DNA of 16,732 bases from an uncultured Pedobacter sp. (lineage in GTDB: Bacteria > Bacteroidota > Bacteroidia > Sphingobacteriales > Sphingobacteriaceae). The DNA is taken from NCBI GenBank assembly GCA_946478755.1, contig CAMLDJ010000107.1, positions 1 through 16,732 of the forward strand, written 5' to 3'. Below are positions 8,488 through 16,025 of this stretch, piece by piece. A model generated the notes under the pieces. The model was not told the origin of the DNA and searched no databases. It saw nothing but the letters and a program-made list of their open reading frames with translations. A program made the position numbers and the translations under genes. How positions within the stretch are numbered: position 1 is the first letter of the stretch; the number at the start of each line of letters is the position of its first letter.

Positions 8488-10461
8488 ATGAATAATTTAA
8501 TTATAAATAGAGCCAGTAAAATACACCGTTTCCTAGTGGTAGCGGTAATTTTGATGACGTCTTTCTCTTCCTGCAAAAAATATCTGGACATCGTACCAGA
8601 TAATATTGCGACCATAGATAATGCTTTTACTTTACGTAATGAGACCGAAAAGTATCTGTATACCTGCTATTCTTATCTTCCAAAGGACGGAGATCCCTCA
8701 TTTAATATCGGCTATATGGCTGGAGATGAAGTTTGGATCCCGTATGATCAAAGGGAATTTGGTCCTGCTGCATGGCAAATTGCAAGAGGTGCCCAGAATG
8801 CGGCTGATCCTTACGTCAATGCCTGGAGTTCTCGAAGAGGAGGAGGAGGTCCCCAGGACAACCAGGGTGTTGGATACTACGGAATATTTACCGGTATTCG
8901 GAACTGTAATATATTTCTAGAAAATGTAAAAGATCTCACAAAAGTTCTAGATCTGAGGTTAGATGAGCGGGAACGCTGGATTGCTGAAGTTCAATTTTTA
9001 AAAGCTTACTATCATTTTTATCTGATGCGTATGTATGGCTCAATTCCGTTGATAAAGAATAACATAGACGTGAGTGCAACTGAAAACCAGGTCCGGATAA
9101 AAAGGGCCCCTTTTGATGAATGCGTCACCTATATCACCAGTCTTCTGGATTCTTCCGCTGCCATTTTGCCCCCTGCCATTGCAGACCGGAGTTCGGAATT
9201 GGGACGGATCACCAGGCCAATTGCTTTAGCGATTAAAGCAAAAGTCTTATTGATGGCCGCAAGTCCTTTGTTTAACGGGAACAGTGATTATGCGGGTTTT
9301 AGGGATCAGGATGGTGTCAACCTCTTTAGTGTCAGTTATGATGCGAACAAATGGAAGTTAGCTGCCGATGCAGCAAAAGCCGCTATTGATGCATCCGAAG
9401 CTGCAGGTTTTAAATTGTTCGAATTTCCGGCAACTGCTTTTAAGCTTTCGGACACTACAAAAACACAAATGTCGATCCGGAACGCACTGACAGAAAGATG
9501 GAACAGCGAGCATGTATGGGCCAATCCGAATTCTTTAACAGGAAGCTTACAACTAAACGCAATGGCAAGGATCAGTACCAATATTGGCGTAGGTACCGCA
9601 AGGCAACAATTGAGCGTGCCTATAAAAATTGCAGAACAATTCTATACCGTAAACGGAGTGCCCATTAATGAAGATAAAACCTTGAATTTTGGCAATAGGT
9701 ATACACTGAGAACGGCCATCAGAAGAGAGCGGTTCCACATCAAAGAAGGCTATACTACAGCACGTTTAAACTTTGACAGAGAACCGAGATTTTATGCTGA
9801 CCTTGGATTTGACGGTGGGGTATGGTACAAATATGACAGCCCTACAAGTTCAGATTCGGCGACATATGTTTTGGAAGGGAAATCCACTCAGCTTGCCGGA
9901 GCCAACAACTACGGATGGTACAATGAAACAGGATATTTTATTAAAAAGGTGGTAGACTGGAATATGGCGAGTACTTCGTCTAATGTTACTTATCGTAGCT
10001 ATCCATGGCCGCAAATCCGGCTGGCAGATCTTTACCTGATGTACACAGAAGCTTTAAATGAGACGCTTTCCGCTCCAAGTGAAGTAGTCTACGACTATAT
10101 AAACAGAGTTCGTAAGCGCGCAGGATTGTTAAACGTTCAAACCGCATGGACAGATTATTCAACAAATCCGACGAAGTACACCACTCAGACTGGAATGCGT
10201 GAAATTATCCAACAGGAACGCTTGATTGAACTCGCTTTTGAAGGTAGCCGGTATTGGGATATTTTAAGATGGAAAAAAGCCACGGAAATGTTTAATCAGA
10301 ATATTACCGGCTGGAGTGTGTCCCAGGGAACAGATCAGGAATATTATAAAGTCAGGACCATCTACCCCCAGAGCTTTATTGCACCCAGGGATTATTTGTG
10401 GCCTATACGGACCTATGATATTACGGTTAATCCGAAACTGGTTCAAAATCCTGGATGGTAG
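8488..10461 (+). CDS. SusD/RagB-family surface glycan-binding lipoprotein
   Basis: Surface lipoprotein that caps the SusC barrel and captures glycan. 657 residues, towards the long end of the family. A signal peptide with lipobox SFSSC gives lipidated Cys 29, followed by KKYLDIVPDN, the common SusD start. Further family features: N-terminal helical repeats (FLKAYYHFYLMRMYGSIPLI), RITRPIALAIKAKVLLMAASPLF, the RPxxxLADLYLMYTEALNE-like stretch QIRLADLYLMYTEALNE, YINRVRKRAGL, and the C-terminal EIIQQERLIELAFEGSRYWD / LRWKKA block. It ends WPIRTYDITVNPKLVQNPGW, as usual. The glycan specificity cannot be read from the sequence. It is 39 bp after susC and followed 20 bp later by the next lipoprotein gene. 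Confidence 0.97.
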   Translation: MNNLIINRASKIHRFLVVAVILMTSFSSCKKYLDIVPDNIATIDNAFTLRNETEKYLYTCYSYLPKDGDPSFNIGYMAGDEVWIPYDQREFGPAAWQIARGAQNAADPYVNAWSSRRGGGGPQDNQGVGYYGIFTGIRNCNIFLENVKDLTKVLDLRLDERERWIAEVQFLKAYYHFYLMRMYGSIPLIKNNIDVSATENQVRIKRAPFDECVTYITSLLDSSAAILPPAIADRSSELGRITRPIALAIKAKVLLMAASPLFNGNSDYAGFRDQDGVNLFSVSYDANKWKLAADAAKAAIDASEAAGFKLFEFPATAFKLSDTTKTQMSIRNALTERWNSEHVWANPNSLTGSLQLNAMARISTNIGVGTARQQLSVPIKIAEQFYTVNGVPINEDKTLNFGNRYTLRTAIRRERFHIKEGYTTARLNFDREPRFYADLGFDGGVWYKYDSPTSSDSATYVLEGKSTQLAGANNYGWYNETGYFIKKVVDWNMASTSSNVTYRSYPWPQIRLADLYLMYTEALNETLSAPSEVVYDYINRVRKRAGLLNVQTAWTDYSTNPTKYTTQTGMREIIQQERLIELAFEGSRYWDILRWKKATEMFNQNITGWSVSQGTDQEYYKVRTIYPQSFIAPRDYLWPIRTYDITVNPKLVQNPGW

Positions 10462-10481
10462 TTTAAATTAAATTGAAGAAC

Positions 10482-11684
10482 ATGAGAAACAAGCATATGA
10501 TTAAATTGGTTTCAACGTTTTTGGGACTGATTATATTGGGCCAAGGCTGCAAAGAAGATGAGATTAAGCCTTTAACAGACAACCAGACTCCTCCGGGTAT
10601 GGTAACTAATGTACGTGTTGAAAACGGTGCGGGAAAGGCGACCATTACCTATTCGTTGCCAAATGAAAAAGATCTTTTATACGTAAAAGCAGTTTATACC
10701 CTAAACAGTGGAAAGGAATATGAAGTAAAATCGTCCATTTATAACAGTTCCCTAGAGGTTGTTGGATTTGGGGACACAGACGAACATATTGTTAAATTAT
10801 ATTCGGTCAACCGTAGTGAAGTTCCTTCCGCACCTGTGGAGGTTAAGGTTAAGCCGGAGGAAAATTCCATATGGTCTGTATTCAGAAGCATGGGCGTTAT
10901 TGCCGATTTTGCTGGCATTAAGCTTACGGCAGAAAACCTCTTTGAGTCTGATCTTGCTATTGAAGTGCTGGTACAAAAAGAAGGGAAGTATGTGCCGAGT
11001 GCAAAAAATATCTACACCAAAGCTGTTGATATTGATCAGTCGATCCGTGGCTTTGATACGGTCTCACAGAAGTTTGCGGTCACTATCAGAGACCGATGGC
11101 TGAACTATACCGATACTTTGTACACCACACTTAAGCCCTTGTATGAAACTGCGCTATCGAAATCCGATTACCGGCCTATGACCTTGCCCACGGATGTTGC
11201 ACAAGAATATACCTCTACAAGTCTCGCCTATATGTGGGATGGGAATATCATGGACTGGCCGAGAATATCATTGACAAAGACCACCATACTAACTCCTCAA
11301 TGGGTCACTTTTGATCTCGGTAAACTGGCGACTTTAAGCAGGATTGTAATATGGGACTACCCTGAGTATCTAAATGCGGGAAGAACATACTATTATGGCG
11401 GTAACATTAGCCAGTTCGAAATATGGGGATCCAACAATCCACCAACCGACGGCAGTTTTAACAACTGGATCTTAATGGGAACTTTTCAAGCTAAAAAGCC
11501 ATCCGGGAGTGCCTATGGTATACAGACCGGCGAGGATTACGCAGCGGCAAATGCCGGATTCAGCTATAGCCTGAAGATCGGTGCCCCTAAAGTGAGGTAT
11601 CTCCGCATCAAGAACAATAAAAACTGGCAGGGCACAACTTTTATGTCCGTAGCTGAAGTTCAGGTTTATGGCGATCCAAGATAG
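10482..11684 (+). CDS. Surface lipoprotein with DUF4959, DUF5126 and DUF5000 domains (glycan-binding candidate)
   Basis: About 400 residues from the ATG at 10482; an in-frame TTG at 10473 is less likely. Lipobox LGQGC puts the lipid on Cys 23. The next residues, KEDEI, match the acidic export signal that sends Bacteroidota lipoproteins to the cell surface. Domain order by pattern: Fn3-like DUF4959 ~35-130 (PPGMVTNVRVENGAGKATITY), DUF5126 ~131-230, and DUF5000 ~235-400, a discoidin/F5-8C-like beta-sandwich (PQWVTFDLGKLATLSRIVIW, ISQFEIWGSNNP, VRYLRIKNNKNW, VAEVQVYGD). Such proteins are regularly encoded just after SusD and are thought to be accessory surface glycan-binding proteins; no catalytic motif is visible. 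It is in the susCD operon. Confidence 0.88.
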   Translation: MRNKHMIKLVSTFLGLIILGQGCKEDEIKPLTDNQTPPGMVTNVRVENGAGKATITYSLPNEKDLLYVKAVYTLNSGKEYEVKSSIYNSSLEVVGFGDTDEHIVKLYSVNRSEVPSAPVEVKVKPEENSIWSVFRSMGVIADFAGIKLTAENLFESDLAIEVLVQKEGKYVPSAKNIYTKAVDIDQSIRGFDTVSQKFAVTIRDRWLNYTDTLYTTLKPLYETALSKSDYRPMTLPTDVAQEYTSTSLAYMWDGNIMDWPRISLTKTTILTPQWVTFDLGKLATLSRIVIWDYPEYLNAGRTYYYGGNISQFEIWGSNNPPTDGSFNNWILMGTFQAKKPSGSAYGIQTGEDYAAANAGFSYSLKIGAPKVRYLRIKNNKNWQGTTFMSVAEVQVYGDPR

Positions 11685-11714
11685 TTAAGGACATAATCAT
11701 TTAATCATATAGAT

Positions 11715-12965
11715 ATGAAACAGAAAATATTAAACAGGTTAGCTAAGCATGTCGGCCTGTCACTGCTTGCGATAGTCATGCTGAGCTTTGCTTCATGTGA
11801 AAAAGCGGATGAATACAAGGAGTTTGTTAAGGATGGCGAGATCTCCTATATCGGTAAATTGGATTCGGTAAAAGTTTATTCTGGTAAGAACCGCGTTATG
11901 CTAAAAGGCTTGGTCACTTCAGATCCTAAAATTGCGGAGTGCCGGATTTTTTGGAACAATAAAACAGACTCCTTAGTGATACCGATTGTCAAAGAAACGA
12001 TCTCAACTGTAATCAATAAATATGTCAATATTGCGAATGAAGGGCTTCAGAATTTTGTAATTTATACGTACGATGCGATGGGAAATCGTTCTATACCGGT
12101 AAATGCTACCGGACGTACGTATGGCGACAGGTATCAGTCTGGATTGGTAAACAGGGATATTTCCACTGCAAGGACCGATGAGACCACCGGTATCACCACA
12201 GTTGACTTTCTGGGTATGGATCGCTTAACCGGTGTATTTGCAACGGATATCACTTATACAAAAGTCAACAATCAGCCAGCGACGGTCAGAATCGCTATCG
12301 ACTCTTCAAAGATTGCGTTAAAGGACTTTAAATATGGATCAACAATCAGTTATAAGACCTTGTTCTTGCCGGATACCGTTAGTATAGATACATTCTATTC
12401 AGCAGTAAGTACAAAGCAGATTGTAGCGCCGGAATTTATCAAAATAAACATCACTAATACCTATCTGAAAAATACCGGAGCCAACCTTTCCAGGTCATCA
12501 TGGGACAATTCACGGTGGGGTGTACTGGCAGACTGGACTTCCAGTGCCGGAGCTAAAAATGTAAATAACACCAATGGAGGATATGAACTTAGAGGAGGTG
12601 TTGGTGTAATCTCGTTTGAAGCGGGGTGGGGATTGCCTGACTTGACCAACGGGTTAATTTATCAAACCATTACCCTGCCTGCAGGAACCTATTCATTTGA
12701 GGCAAATGCTTTAGACCAGAATTCCGGGGGAACAAGATATATCGCCGTTGCAGCGGGAACATCCCTGCCGCTTGTCGGCAATATCCCCTCCACCGCTATT
12801 AAATACGTCGTACTGAATCCTCAGCCTGCTACGGCTTCAGTGAAAATGGAATTTACCCTAGCGCAAGCTACCCAGCTATCCATAGGTTTCGCGGCCACAA
12901 TGCCGGCTACTGGTATGTATACAAAAATTGGAAATGTCCGGCTTTACTCCGTTCAGTATTTGTAG
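11715..12965 (+). CDS. Lipoprotein with DUF4998 and DUF5013 domains (glycan-binding candidate)
   Basis: 416 residues. Signal peptide with lipobox LSFASC gives lipidated Cys 28, followed by EKADEYKEF, which is moderately acidic. N-terminal part (~38-230) is DUF4998-like: KLDSVKVYSGKNRVMLKGLVTSDPKI, CRIFWNNKTDSL, NEGLQNFVIYTYDAMGN. The C-terminal part (~250-414) is DUF5013-like, a jelly-roll reminiscent of carbohydrate-binding modules: SRSSWDNSRWGVLADWTS, LIYQTITLPAGTYSFEA, KIGNVRLYS. It is the last gene before a strong terminator and starts 30 bp after the DUF5000 gene, so it is the fourth member of the susCD operon. Role is inferred from domain company: glycan capture on the cell surface. No enzyme motif is seen. 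Confidence 0.85.
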   Translation: MKQKILNRLAKHVGLSLLAIVMLSFASCEKADEYKEFVKDGEISYIGKLDSVKVYSGKNRVMLKGLVTSDPKIAECRIFWNNKTDSLVIPIVKETISTVINKYVNIANEGLQNFVIYTYDAMGNRSIPVNATGRTYGDRYQSGLVNRDISTARTDETTGITTVDFLGMDRLTGVFATDITYTKVNNQPATVRIAIDSSKIALKDFKYGSTISYKTLFLPDTVSIDTFYSAVSTKQIVAPEFIKINITNTYLKNTGANLSRSSWDNSRWGVLADWTSSAGAKNVNNTNGGYELRGGVGVISFEAGWGLPDLTNGLIYQTITLPAGTYSFEANALDQNSGGTRYIAVAAGTSLPLVGNIPSTAIKYVVLNPQPATASVKMEFTLAQATQLSIGFAATMPATGMYTKIGNVRLYSVQYL

Positions 12966-12991
12966 CCTGTTCTTTCTGTAAAAATTCAATT

Positions 12992-13021
12992 ACCACCATC
13001 CAGATTCATCTGGATGGTGGT
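12992..13021 (+). terminator. Strong hairpin terminator closing the susC-DUF5013 operon
   Basis: ACCACCATCCAGAT (12992-13005) and ATCTGGATGGTGGT (13008-13021) are a perfect 14-bp inverted repeat with only TC between them, followed by TTG. It starts 26 bp after the DUF5013 stop. This is the best terminator in the window. The stem could work from either strand, but only the + strand has a gene ending here. Confidence 0.85.
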
Positions 13022-13074
13022 TTGTTAAGCGTTCAAGAAACTATGCCTGTAACGTTCTAAATCTCAAATTTTCT

Positions 13075-14310
13075 ATGAAAACTAAATTTTTGCTTTGTAT
13101 ACTTCTTTTAGGTTTATCGATATCTGGCTGTAAAAAGGGTACACCCGCTCCGACAACGGAAAAGATCGAAACCATTTCGTCAACTGCAACCGTACCTGCA
13201 CTAATAACAACAGCAACCATTGATATCACTACCATTTCGGCAGCTACCGGAGGGAAAATTACCAATAACGGAGGTGCATCGGTTACAGACAGGGGGGTAT
13301 GCTATAGCCTCACACCTAATCCTACTATTGCAAATACAAAGGTAATGGCAAGCGGCGTGTCGGGATCCGGTGAATTTACTGCTGAACTATCCGGGCTGAG
13401 CCCATCCACCAAATATTACCTGCGGGCTTTTGCCATTAATAAAGCAGGGACGGGTTATGGAAATGAATTGGAATTAATCACCGCCGACATCGTTAATGCA
13501 ACCTTCGTCTTTACACCGATGTTCATCATTGGCTCCACACTGGCTGCAACCGATGTAGAAATAATTAATGACGGCGGCAATGGCATCACGGAAAGAGGAA
13601 TCTGCTGGGGAACAACAGCTAACCCAACTATCGAAAATAATAAGTTAAAGCAAATTGGCACAGGTATAGGGAAATTCCGTATGATGATCGGGGGGCTGAT
13701 GGAAAAGACAGATTACCACGTACGAGCCTATGCAGTCAATGCGAAAGGACTGAGCTATAGCGGTGACATTAAATTTAAAACCATAGCGAAGGGTAAAATG
13801 ACCTATCAATTTAACAAAGCAGCTATGCCGACGGCAGATCAATTGGCAGCTTATGCGCGCTTACAGATGCCGATTGACAGCGCGCTCTGGTACCTCAATA
13901 ATTTTACTTCAGCGACCAAGCACGTCTATTTGAATTATGATCCTGCAGTGCCAACTGCCGATGCCAATAATGAAGGCTGGATGCGGTTTGGAAGTAGTAT
14001 AGGCGTTCATAATATCCGGACGATGCTGCATGAGATGAACCATACATTGGGAACAGGCACCTCTGCCTGGTGGATAGGCAAGATTGTAGGTGGCAAATAC
14101 CAGGGTGATAACGTCAATGCCTTGTTGAAAAAGATCCAGAATAGTATGGTCAATGTGCAGCTTAGCGGAGATACGCAGCACTGGTGGCCCTACGGTTTAA
14201 ATCAAAATTCTGAGGTTAGTTCCAGCTGGGATTATGTGTATAATTGTCTCATCATTGAGGCCATGAGAAAAGATGGAATGACATCTTATAGTGGTGCTTA
14301 TATACCGTAA
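13075..14310 (+). CDS. Lipoprotein with two Fn3-like repeats and an HExxH zincin-like domain, putative metallopeptidase
   Basis: 411 residues. Lipobox SISGC puts the lipid on Cys 19; the following KKGTPAP lacks the acidic surface-export signal seen in the DUF5000 protein. Two Bacteroidota-type Fn3-like repeats follow at ~50-137 and ~138-237, each with the pattern G..T.RG.CW/Y...PT, then G.G.F...L.GL...T.Y..RA.A.N..G. The C-terminal ~240-411 carries LHEMNHTLGTGTSAWW with HEMNH at 319-323, the HExxH zinc signature, and GDTQHWWPYGLN with His 369 as a candidate third ligand. Similar HEMxHTLG...QHFWPYGLN arrangements occur in uncharacterised secreted proteins, some with ricin-type lectin domains; that is recall, not a search. 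It follows a strong terminator, so it probably has its own promoter (53 bp gap). Peptidase activity is inferred from the motif only. Confidence 0.8.
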   Translation: MKTKFLLCILLLGLSISGCKKGTPAPTTEKIETISSTATVPALITTATIDITTISAATGGKITNNGGASVTDRGVCYSLTPNPTIANTKVMASGVSGSGEFTAELSGLSPSTKYYLRAFAINKAGTGYGNELELITADIVNATFVFTPMFIIGSTLAATDVEIINDGGNGITERGICWGTTANPTIENNKLKQIGTGIGKFRMMIGGLMEKTDYHVRAYAVNAKGLSYSGDIKFKTIAKGKMTYQFNKAAMPTADQLAAYARLQMPIDSALWYLNNFTSATKHVYLNYDPAVPTADANNEGWMRFGSSIGVHNIRTMLHEMNHTLGTGTSAWWIGKIVGGKYQGDNVNALLKKIQNSMVNVQLSGDTQHWWPYGLNQNSEVSSSWDYVYNCLIIEAMRKDGMTSYSGAYIP

Positions 14311-14315
14311 GCAGC

Positions 14316-14336
14316 TTGAACAGGGCTGTGGTTCAA
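14316..14336 (+). repeat. Dyad TTGAAC-N9-GTTCAA after the zincin gene
   Basis: A perfect 6-bp inverted repeat with a 9-base spacer, starting five bases after the stop codon. No T-run follows (next bases are AATACAG), so it is not a convincing terminator. It could stabilise the mRNA end or be chance. The rest of the 151-bp gap to the lactonase gene holds an A8 tract near 14380 and nothing else I can name. Confidence 0.3.
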
Positions 14337-14461
14337 AATACAGATTCCCAAATCGCTCTAGTTGATGATGTTAAGGGCAAAAAAAACGGGAAATTTCAGA
14401 CTTTCTTCACTCCGGATGATTAAACAATTGTAAATTGGCTTACATTTTCAAAATATTCAGG

Positions 14462-15364
14462 ATGAACGTTTTTAAGTTTAGTTTTTTAACCCTCGCGTAT
14501 TGGCTTGTTCCCTTTTTATTAAAAGCGCAGGCAGGTGCCGGAACGCTGCTTTTTTCCCAGGAAGATCTTAAATTGATCGCATCGGATTTTCGCTTTACCG
14601 AAGGCTGTTCCGTGGATAAGAACGGAGATGTTTTTTTTACAGACCAACCCAATGATAAAATCTGGAAATACAGCTTAAATGGAAAGCTTTCTGTTTTTCT
14701 TGATCAGTCAGGCAGGGCCAACGGCACCTATTTCGACAGAAAAGGCAACCTCATCACCTGCTCAGATGAACATGGACAGCTATGGTCGATCAGTCCCTCA
14801 GGCAAGGTGAAAATCATTTTAAATAGTATTCCAGGCAAGCAATTTAACGGGCCTAATGATATCTGGATCCATCCCAATGGTGGAATGTATTTTACTGACC
14901 CCTATTACCAGCGTGATTACTGGAAAAGAACCACCCCGGATCTGAAAACGGAGGATGTTTATTACCTCCCAAAAGGAAGTTCTAAGCTGAAAATGGTTGC
15001 CAGTGGGATGGTCAAGCCTAATGGGATCGTTGGCACGCCGGATGGCAGGTATTTATATATTGCCGACAACAGGGCGGGAAAGACCTACAGGTTTCAAATC
15101 GAAAAAAATGGTGACTTAGTTGATAAACAGCTGTTGATCGACAGGGGCTCTGATGGAATGACACTGGACGAACAAGGCAATCTGTACCTGACCGGAGAGG
15201 GTGGGGTTTTTATTTATAGCAAGGAAGGTAAACGGCTTGATCAGATCAGGATCGTTGGTAATCCCACGAATGTATGTTTTTTCGGGAAGGAAAGGAATCT
15301 GCTATTCATTACGGCACGCCCGGCGGTATATGTATTGCCTATGGCGATTAAGGGTATAGAGTAA
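14462..15364 (+). CDS. Secreted SMP-30/gluconolactonase/LRE-family sugar lactonase
   Basis: Six-bladed beta-propeller, metal-dependent lactone hydrolase of 300 residues. The ATG at 14462 gives a signal peptide (MNVFKFSFLTLAYWLVPFLLKAQA, cleavage ~23-24); a TTG at 14435 would extend it by nine residues. The four metal ligands of the family are all placed as expected: Glu 47 in RFTEGCS, Asn 132 in NGPNDIW, Asn 187 in KPNGIV, Asp 231 in SDGMTLD. Other family patterns: YFDRKGNLITCSD, GGMYFTDPYY, GRYLYIADN, NPTNVCFFG. The likely reaction is opening of an aldonolactone in the periplasm. The exact sugar is unknown; SMP-30 proteins also include rhamnono-, arabino- and xylonolactonases. It follows the zincin gene by 151 bp and is the last PUL-like gene before the base-composition break. 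Confidence 0.9.
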   Translation: MNVFKFSFLTLAYWLVPFLLKAQAGAGTLLFSQEDLKLIASDFRFTEGCSVDKNGDVFFTDQPNDKIWKYSLNGKLSVFLDQSGRANGTYFDRKGNLITCSDEHGQLWSISPSGKVKIILNSIPGKQFNGPNDIWIHPNGGMYFTDPYYQRDYWKRTTPDLKTEDVYYLPKGSSKLKMVASGMVKPNGIVGTPDGRYLYIADNRAGKTYRFQIEKNGDLVDKQLLIDRGSDGMTLDEQGNLYLTGEGGVFIYSKEGKRLDQIRIVGNPTNVCFFGKERNLLFITARPAVYVLPMAIKGIE

Positions 15365-15407
15365 GTATAGTTAGTTTGTTCATTTCTGTGGATGGGAAGA
15401 CTCTCCA
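15365..15407. other. Junction between AT-rich PUL DNA and GC-rich foreign-looking DNA
   Basis: A 43-bp gap between two convergent stop codons. Its left half (TTAGTTTGTTCATTTC) resembles the DNA to the left; from about 15391 on the sequence is GC-rich. GATGG (15391-15395) and CCATC (15405-15409) form a short inverted repeat over the azoreductase stop that could act weakly as a terminator for either side. No insertion-sequence ends, direct repeats, integrase or tRNA are visible here. Confidence 0.6.
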
Positions 15408-16025
15408 TCAGAGACGGACCATCGTCGGCTCGATAGTCGCGATCAGCGAGTGTCGAATCTCGGTCGCACGCGTGTCGTCAAGGAAGGCGGTGGCCTGCAA
15501 AGGCAGGTAGTGGATCGTATTGAGCCCGATGCAGCCGAACGCCGCAGAAAGATACGGCCTGAGGAAGTCCGGCTGGTTGGCTCGATCGCCGGCGAACACG
15601 CCGCCCGAGGCGATCCCGACAAACACCGGCCGGTCCCGCAGCATCCCCACCTTACCGGCGTAGGTCGATTGCATCGTGCGACCGACGCGCAGAACCTGAT
15701 CAATCCACGCTTTAAGGACAGACGGAATCGTGAAGTTGTTCATCGGCGTGCCAATCACAATAACCTCGGAGGCTTCAATCTCTTGAATGAGATGTTCGGA
15801 CAGGCGCATTGGATCGCTGGACGGCTGTGCAGCTGCCAACGTCACAGGTGATGCCAGAACACCGGCATAATCGGATCCCGTATGGGGTATTGGGTCAAAT
15901 CCCAGATCCCGACGACTGATATTCGCGCCGGGAATAATCGTTAGAAGCTTTTCCACGATCGCGGCCGAGAGCTTACGACTGTGCGACTCCCGCCGTGGGC
16001 TGCAATCGATGTGAAGGATGTTCAT
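15408..16025 (-). CDS. FMN-dependent NADH-azoreductase-like flavoprotein (flavodoxin-2 fold)
   Basis: Cytoplasmic flavoenzyme of 205 residues, the usual size of AzoR/AcpD proteins, which pass two electrons from NAD(P)H to quinones or azo compounds. Seen: FMN phosphate loop SPRRESHSRKL at 9-19, TPMNNFTIPSVLKAWIDQV at 93-111 (family pattern PMxNFxIPSxLKAWxD, flavin contacts), and IASGGVFAG at 138-146 in the second flavin loop. There is no signal peptide. The start ATG overlaps the upstream gene's stop by four bases (ATGA), so translation is probably coupled. Base composition and codon use (many GCC, CGG, GGC, ATC codons) are unlike the PUL genes to the left and look proteobacterial. The physiological substrate is unknown; detoxification of quinones or other electrophiles is typical. 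Confidence 0.88.
   Translation of the reverse strand: MNILHIDCSPRRESHSRKLSAAIVEKLLTIIPGANISRRDLGFDPIPHTGSDYAGVLASPVTLAAAQPSSDPMRLSEHLIQEIEASEVIVIGTPMNNFTIPSVLKAWIDQVLRVGRTMQSTYAGKVGMLRDRPVFVGIASGGVFAGDRANQPDFLRPYLSAAFGCIGLNTIHYLPLQATAFLDDTRATEIRHSLIATIEPTMVRL

Noticed and set aside
15365..15407. Insertion-sequence end or attachment site at the composition break
   Set aside because: Only a 5-bp inverted repeat is present. No direct repeat, transposase remnant, integrase or tRNA edge was found.
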